The notes under the pieces are model-generated. The model was not told the origin of the DNA. It ran no database searches and was given only the letters and a program-made list of their open reading frames with translations. Source: JACDAE01 sp963744875 (GTDB taxonomy: Bacteria; Chloroflexota; Ktedonobacteria; Ktedonobacterales; Ktedonobacteraceae). Taken from it: a DNA stretch of 64,000 bases. Positions 59,762 through 64,000 of the stretch are shown one piece after another. The stretch is from the NCBI GenBank assembly GCA_963744875.1, contig CAVUVQ010000006.1, positions 62,001-126,000 of the forward strand. Direction: 5' to 3'. The stretch's first letter is position 1; each line of letters opens with the position of its first letter. Both the position numbers and the translations under genes were made by a program.

Positions 59762-61414
59762 GTGATTACGTGTAACCGCTGTGGGAGTATGTCTCCTGCT
59801 AGCGCCGTGAATTGTCAGAATTGTGGTGCGCCACTCTCTAACAATGCTGAATTTGGGTTAAGTTCGTCACGAGGTTTCCAGGAACAATCAGGATTGCCAG
59901 CCTGGTTGGAGTCGTTGCGTGCAGGTGAGCGACCACCTGCTCCTGCAGATAATCCATCCAGTTTTTCAACGGCTGACCTGATCGAGGAAGGATCGTTACC
60001 GAGTTGGATGCTTTCCGGACGCCCTGAAACGAAGGATACCAGTCTGTCGAGTCCGCATTTGCCATTGCGCTCCTCTTCTATTCCAGGCCCAAACACGGAT
60101 GATTCAAAAGGGATCAATGCGCAGTCGTTAATTGACGAACAATCTCTTCCTTCCTGGATGCATGAGAATAAACAGCCAACCGGTCCAATTCCAGGTGGAC
60201 TTGCTGCTTCAAGCCTGGTACAGCAAGATTTTATGCCAGATTGGATGAAGTCATTACAGCAGCGCTCTCCAGCCTCTGATGCTTTTCCGTCTTCTGCTCA
60301 ACCAATGTCTTCACCATCATCAGCATTTCCTGTGCAGCCAAAACAGGCTCCCATGCCTGAATATACAAATGAGGTTGCGCCACGGCCAGCCCATGGTTTT
60401 TCAGCCAGTGATCTCGTTGATAAACAGTCTCTGCCATCGTGGATGACGCAGCAAGAAGAAAAGGGCTCTGCTACTACACAACCAACAGCCGGGGGAACAT
60501 TATCGTCCTCATCTTTAGTTGATGCTGATGCTTTACCAACCTGGTTACGAGAGAGCAATCAGCAAGGGCAGAAGAGTGGAGGCTTGCCGCCTGTTCAGAA
60601 CAATCCCTGGCAATCAGCCCAGCCGCCAATGCAAGCGCAAGCAGGTCCGCAACTTCCATTCGGGCAATCAATGTCCCCTGGAATGCCGCAAGGGTCACCT
60701 GTCTGGCAACCACCACAACTTCCCGCTACCCCGGAAATGAATAACGCTCAAGGTGGAGGTATGTCAGCATCGTCGTTTATTGATCCAAATGCTCTGCCTC
60801 AATGGTTGCGTTCAGGAACTGAACAAACGCATCAACCAGGAAGCGCGATGCCGTTTCAGCAGCCGGTTTCTAATCAAAGAAATGGCTATACTATACCGCC
60901 TCGTGTTGAGAATGTGCGTGTGCCCAGTCGACCACGCGGAGAGATAAATCCTAATGAAAGTAACGAAGCAGCCGCGAATGTGTTTGCATCGATGCTTGGG
61001 GTTGCCTCAACATCTCCTAACTTTCCTGGCTCTCCCCCTGCACAGGGATATGGAATGCAGGGGCGGCCACCCGCCTCTCCTATGTCTCCAATGCAAAACC
61101 CCTCGCCTATGGGAAATATGCCTGGTCAAGGGGCAGGAGTAGATCCAGGATTTAACAATTCTCGTGGCATGCAAGGGCCACCCCCACAGGGCGGGTATAA
61201 TGGCGGTATGTATCAGACTGGTAACCTGGGACAGGGCAATTATCCAGCAGGGAATTCCTTTTCAGGCGCGTTACAATATCCGGCAGGTACTCCTGGCATA
61301 CCTTCTACACCAAATGGTACGGGAAGCCTGGGCATGGAAGCTGGCGGCCAAAGAGCGTCTACGAAGCCAGCTAAAAAAGGGTGGTTTGATATGATCCGAG
61401 ACTGGTTCCGCTAG
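59762..61414 (+). CDS. zinc-ribbon protein with six dispersed LP-x-W motifs
   Basis: 550 residues from GTG with GAGGAG upstream. Residues 4-21 form a C-x-x-C...C-x-x-C zinc ribbon. The rest is disordered (Pro, Gln, Ser, Gly) but contains a motif of the form S-x-S/D-L-I/V-D/E-x-x-x-L-P-x-W-M/L at about 69, 119, 148, 214, 248 and 335, plus a partial L-P-A-W-L at 45. The C-terminal end is a basic/aromatic K-K-G-W-F-D-M-I-R-D-W-F-R. The regular motif looks like a ligand for repeated binding to one partner. The MutL-family gene starts within 25 bases downstream, so the pair is one operon. Function unknown. Confidence 0.7.
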   Translation: MITCNRCGSMSPASAVNCQNCGAPLSNNAEFGLSSSRGFQEQSGLPAWLESLRAGERPPAPADNPSSFSTADLIEEGSLPSWMLSGRPETKDTSLSSPHLPLRSSSIPGPNTDDSKGINAQSLIDEQSLPSWMHENKQPTGPIPGGLAASSLVQQDFMPDWMKSLQQRSPASDAFPSSAQPMSSPSSAFPVQPKQAPMPEYTNEVAPRPAHGFSASDLVDKQSLPSWMTQQEEKGSATTQPTAGGTLSSSSLVDADALPTWLRESNQQGQKSGGLPPVQNNPWQSAQPPMQAQAGPQLPFGQSMSPGMPQGSPVWQPPQLPATPEMNNAQGGGMSASSFIDPNALPQWLRSGTEQTHQPGSAMPFQQPVSNQRNGYTIPPRVENVRVPSRPRGEINPNESNEAAANVFASMLGVASTSPNFPGSPPAQGYGMQGRPPASPMSPMQNPSPMGNMPGQGAGVDPGFNNSRGMQGPPPQGGYNGGMYQTGNLGQGNYPAGNSFSGALQYPAGTPGIPSTPNGTGSLGMEAGGQRASTKPAKKGWFDMIRDWFR

Positions 61415-61436
61415 TAGTTAGATGGGGGATACGGAA

Positions 61437-63305
61437 ATGCAAGCATATTCCTATTTAGAGGGTGAACAGGATCCAGCGCAGGCTACGACGCGTAGTAATA
61501 ATCCCGCGTTAGCTAATTCTCTCCTGGTCGCTGATTGTGGAAGTGTATTCACAAAAGTCTCTCTATTTGGCCTTGTTGAAGGTCAATATCGTTTGATGGC
61601 GCGTGGAGAAGCACCAACCACAATAAGCGCACCGCAAGAAGATATTACCCTGGGTGTTATTCAAGCCATTAACGTCATTGAATATATCACTGGCCGACGC
61701 TTTGTGGATAAGCAGCGTATTATCTCACCGGAACAGGATAGTGGAGATGGCGTTGATGTTTTTATCTCAACGGTAAGCGCGGGTGGCCCTTTACGAATGG
61801 TTGTGTTGGGATCAGTCAACTCAACGCTTGAAGCATTGACAACGCAAGCGGTTTCAGGCTTATATGCTGAGGTGCAGACGCTCCCATCGCCTTCGTTTGT
61901 GGCAGCGTCTTCTCCTGGCTCTTCATGGACGCCTGATCGTATAGCTCAGGAATGGGAGCGCCAGCTTGGTGTTATGCGTGAACTGCAGCCGCAGGCGGCC
62001 TTGATTGTAGGGATGGCTGATGGCCCCGGCGGCCCCGGCGCATTACAGGAGGCATGCCAGCTTCTTGTTAGCGTTTTTCGTGAGCGCAATGAACAGTATG
62101 GTGCTCACGTTGCCTCAGGTGCACCATTGCAGAATGGGTCAACGAAACAGTGCTCAGTGATATACGCTGGAGCACCGCAATATGTAGATGCCGTGCGTCG
62201 GATGCTTCAGGACGTTGCAGGTGTCACGCGTGTAGACCCATTGGTCTCTTCAGCACAACTAGGAGCCATCAGTGTCGCTGTTGGTGCGCTCCATGAGCAA
62301 AATATCATTCAGCGTGTTCCCGGATATGAGCGTTTGCGTTCATGGTCCAGTTCCGCCCCTGGAGCTACTGCTACATCATTGAGTAGCCTGGTACGTTTCC
62401 TTGCGCAACATTATGCGATGAATGTAACTGCTGTGGACGTTGGTGGCGCGACTACAACTGTTATGGTGGCTGGTGAGCAGGGTGAATTCATTCCACTGGT
62501 TAATTCTGGTCTGGGAGTTGGCCCTGGTCTTGGTGCTATCTTACAACAGAGTGGTTTGCAGAACATCGTACGTTGGTTGCCTTTTAACATATCAGAGGAA
62601 GAAATACGTCAGTTTGTTCTCAATCGTATGGTGCATCCGTATGTTGTTCCTAGCAGTGTGCGTGAGTTGCAGATCTGTCAGGCATTTGCACGGGAGTCTA
62701 TACGTCTGACGATAGAAGAGGCACGCAAAAATGCGTCCGATTGGTCAAACGCAGATCTTATTCTAGCAACGGGCGGTGTTTTATCGCATACGCCCAGGTA
62801 TGGGCAGGTGGCGTTAATGCTGCTGGATGCACTACAACCGCGTGGTGTTACCTCACTGGTACTGGATAAAACTATGTTAATCTCCCAGCTTGGAGCTGTA
62901 GCGGCAGTTGCGCCGGTTACCGCTGTGCAGGTCAATGAAAATGATGCAGTTACCCATCGTCTGGGTACGTGTGTCATCCCCTTTGGCGGTCTGCAGCCAG
63001 GACAACTAGCTGTACGTGTGGGTGTGGAATATAGCAATGGGCGTCAGTTGACCGTTGATGTGATGGCTGGTTCGATTGAAGTTATTCCATTGCAACTCAA
63101 TGAGCAAGCATTGCTGACGTTGTTCCCCGCCCCAACCGTGGATGTAGGGCTTGGACCGGGCGAACGGGCACGAGCTGCCGAAGAGATTGATGGTGGACTG
63201 GTCGGACTGATTATTGATGCACGTGGGCGTCCATTAGTCTTACCTGATAATGATACAGAACGTCAGGCCCGGCTCCTACAGTGGGCACAGGCGTTAGGAG
63301 CGTAA
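61437..63305 (+). CDS. glutamate mutase L-like (MutL/GlmL family) ASKHA protein
   Basis: 622 residues from ATG 61437, which follows GGGGGA; ATG 61422 is in frame but lacks a site. An actin/hexokinase-like fold with phosphate loops L-V-A-D-C-G-S-V-F-T-K-V near 31 and T-A-V-D-V-G-G-A-T-T-T-V-M-V near 338, and F-I-S-T-V-S-A-G-G-P-L-R-M-V-V. Such proteins are the presumed reactivator or chaperone of B12-dependent glutamate mutase, but in Chloroflexota they often lie away from mutase genes, as here. The third gene of the set follows after 20 bases. Confidence 0.85.
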   Translation: MQAYSYLEGEQDPAQATTRSNNPALANSLLVADCGSVFTKVSLFGLVEGQYRLMARGEAPTTISAPQEDITLGVIQAINVIEYITGRRFVDKQRIISPEQDSGDGVDVFISTVSAGGPLRMVVLGSVNSTLEALTTQAVSGLYAEVQTLPSPSFVAASSPGSSWTPDRIAQEWERQLGVMRELQPQAALIVGMADGPGGPGALQEACQLLVSVFRERNEQYGAHVASGAPLQNGSTKQCSVIYAGAPQYVDAVRRMLQDVAGVTRVDPLVSSAQLGAISVAVGALHEQNIIQRVPGYERLRSWSSSAPGATATSLSSLVRFLAQHYAMNVTAVDVGGATTTVMVAGEQGEFIPLVNSGLGVGPGLGAILQQSGLQNIVRWLPFNISEEEIRQFVLNRMVHPYVVPSSVRELQICQAFARESIRLTIEEARKNASDWSNADLILATGGVLSHTPRYGQVALMLLDALQPRGVTSLVLDKTMLISQLGAVAAVAPVTAVQVNENDAVTHRLGTCVIPFGGLQPGQLAVRVGVEYSNGRQLTVDVMAGSIEVIPLQLNEQALLTLFPAPTVDVGLGPGERARAAEEIDGGLVGLIIDARGRPLVLPDNDTERQARLLQWAQALGA

Positions 63306-63324
63306 GGACTTGGAGGCTCCTCCC

Positions 63325-64000
63325 ATGGCTCGCAGCGGGTGGTCTGTGATAGAGCAGACGGTAGTGCAACGAGAGCGCTGGTCGGGTATGTACGGCGTCA
63401 AGTGCGCTCCTCTGGTCTATCCAGGACAGGTGGTTTTGCCAGATCAGCCTGTGTTGCGCCTGCCACCTATAAATTCGTCCGGACCTGCTAGTAGATTGCA
63501 CTACACTGAAATTGTTCCGTCTGGCCTGCTTGGACGTGTGGTGAAAATTACACAACGTGGGGGAGTGGTTATTGAAAGCCGTGCCACCGTTATGAAAGGC
63601 ACAGTCGGCTTTGGGAACCCGGTTGCTGGCGTGCTCACACTATGGTCACCAGAGAGCAATGGACGTTTGACGACACCACTTCCTCCTCATGCGCTTTTAG
63701 TCGTGCCTGGCACAATAAGTTTTGCCTTCTTGCATCAGGTACTCGCCTCTGGCATTAGTGGTGTAATTGCAAGTAGCATTGTCACACGTGACCTCGAAGG
63801 GTTTTTACGCACCGATCTCATCCAATTACTCGAGTCTGATGATACAGAAATGGTGCAGGCGCATCTGCCTCCAATTACTTTGTTTTTAACGGAGGGTCTG
63901 GGCACATATACAATGCCTTCAGAGGTATTAACATTGCTCAGTCGTTATCAGGGTAAAGTTGCTTTGCTCTCAGGAGTAACCTCTGCACGCCGGAGTATTT
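63325..64000 (+). CDS. unknown protein, third gene of the zinc-ribbon/MutL set (runs off window)
   Basis: Open from ATG 63325 (GGAGG eight bases upstream) to the window end, 225 codons without a stop. The N-terminal third has a beta-rich pattern with G-R-V-V-K-I-T-Q-R-G-G-V-V-I-E-S, like a small barrel; the next part is alpha/beta with hydrophobic strands H-A-L-L-V-V-P-G-T-I and G-I-S-G-V-I-A-S-S-I-V, D-L-I-Q-L-L-E-S-D, then P-P-I-T-L-F-L-T-E-G-L-G near the end. I do not recognise the family. Its tight spacing with the MutL-like gene suggests a shared role. Confidence 0.75.
   Translation, partial: MARSGWSVIEQTVVQRERWSGMYGVKCAPLVYPGQVVLPDQPVLRLPPINSSGPASRLHYTEIVPSGLLGRVVKITQRGGVVIESRATVMKGTVGFGNPVAGVLTLWSPESNGRLTTPLPPHALLVVPGTISFAFLHQVLASGISGVIASSIVTRDLEGFLRTDLIQLLESDDTEMVQAHLPPITLFLTEGLGTYTMPSEVLTLLSRYQGKVALLSGVTSARRSI

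Overview
The window reads as chromosomal DNA of a large-genome, filamentous-type member of the Chloroflexota, most likely class Ktedonobacteria. That placement is inference from gene content: a secreted DUF2690 protein, many TPR/STAND and zinc-ribbon proteins, a glutamate-mutase-L-like gene, F420-type oxidoreductases, moderate base composition, and scattered rather than operon-packed genes. No ribosomal RNA or convincing tRNA gene was found. The left edge cuts a decayed DUF4012 gene and the right edge cuts an open reading frame.

Layout. 1-6.6 kb: DUF4012 pseudogene, a secreted DUF2690 protein, a CarH-like B12/MerR regulator overlapping a membrane protein gene, and a GT39-like membrane protein whose 3' end is broken. 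6.8-10 kb: dnaN and recF, with a long palindromic repeat on each side of dnaN. 10-18.6 kb: a DUF4129 membrane protein, then a sugar ABC transporter (binding protein and two permeases, no ATPase) divergent from a LacI-type regulator, with two copies of the GAACCGGTTC palindrome at the two promoters, then a GH42 beta-galactosidase. 18.7-31.4 kb: a 996-residue STAND/TPR protein, a membrane sensor-like protein, Mn-type superoxide dismutase, a single-domain response regulator, an ArsR-type regulator, a HerA-like ATPase with a conserved-looking partner, a GT9 protein and a TIM-barrel isomerase. 31.5-43 kb: M48 protease, F420-type oxidoreductase, GNAT, PAP2 phosphatase, PaaI thioesterase, FtsH, aldose epimerase, and a full minC-minD-minE set. 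43.3-44.3 kb: about 1 kb without a convincing gene, G-rich and hairpin-rich. 44.3-54.7 kb: extradiol dioxygenase facing an FAH-family hydrolase, aroE, NUDIX and MBL hydrolases, DUF427, MidA-type methyltransferase, a frameshifted holA, a TPR protein. 54.8-64 kb: MprF-like aminoacyl-lipid synthase, small membrane proteins, DUF92 kinase-like protein, RusA-type resolvase, and a three-gene set of zinc-ribbon repeat protein, MutL-family ASKHA protein and an unknown protein running off the window.

The most unusual thing in the window is a family of inverted repeats bordered by GTAG-GGGC / GCCC-CTAC. Three long copies (about 260-280 bases: 6856-7136, 8435-8695, 50443-50711) contain a perfect 32-37 bp inverted repeat around a conserved 36-base loop. 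Each arm itself folds as GTAG plus an imperfect palindrome, the hallmark of REP sequences handled by RAYT (TnpA-REP) transposases, so the whole resembles a BIME. Shorter relatives sit at gene ends (23785, 30543, 35795, 37294, 43154) and as lone halves (31452, 43682). A second candidate novelty is the zinc-ribbon protein with six dispersed copies of a S-x-LI-D-x-x-x-LP-x-W-M/L motif coupled to the MutL-family protein.

Two cores of replication and division (dnaN/recF/holA; minCDE/ftsH) are present. Sugar use is served by the ABC transporter, LacI regulator, GH42 enzyme and probably the epimerase. Oxidative stress is served by sod, which shares a 12-base upstream motif with the neighbouring ArsR gene.
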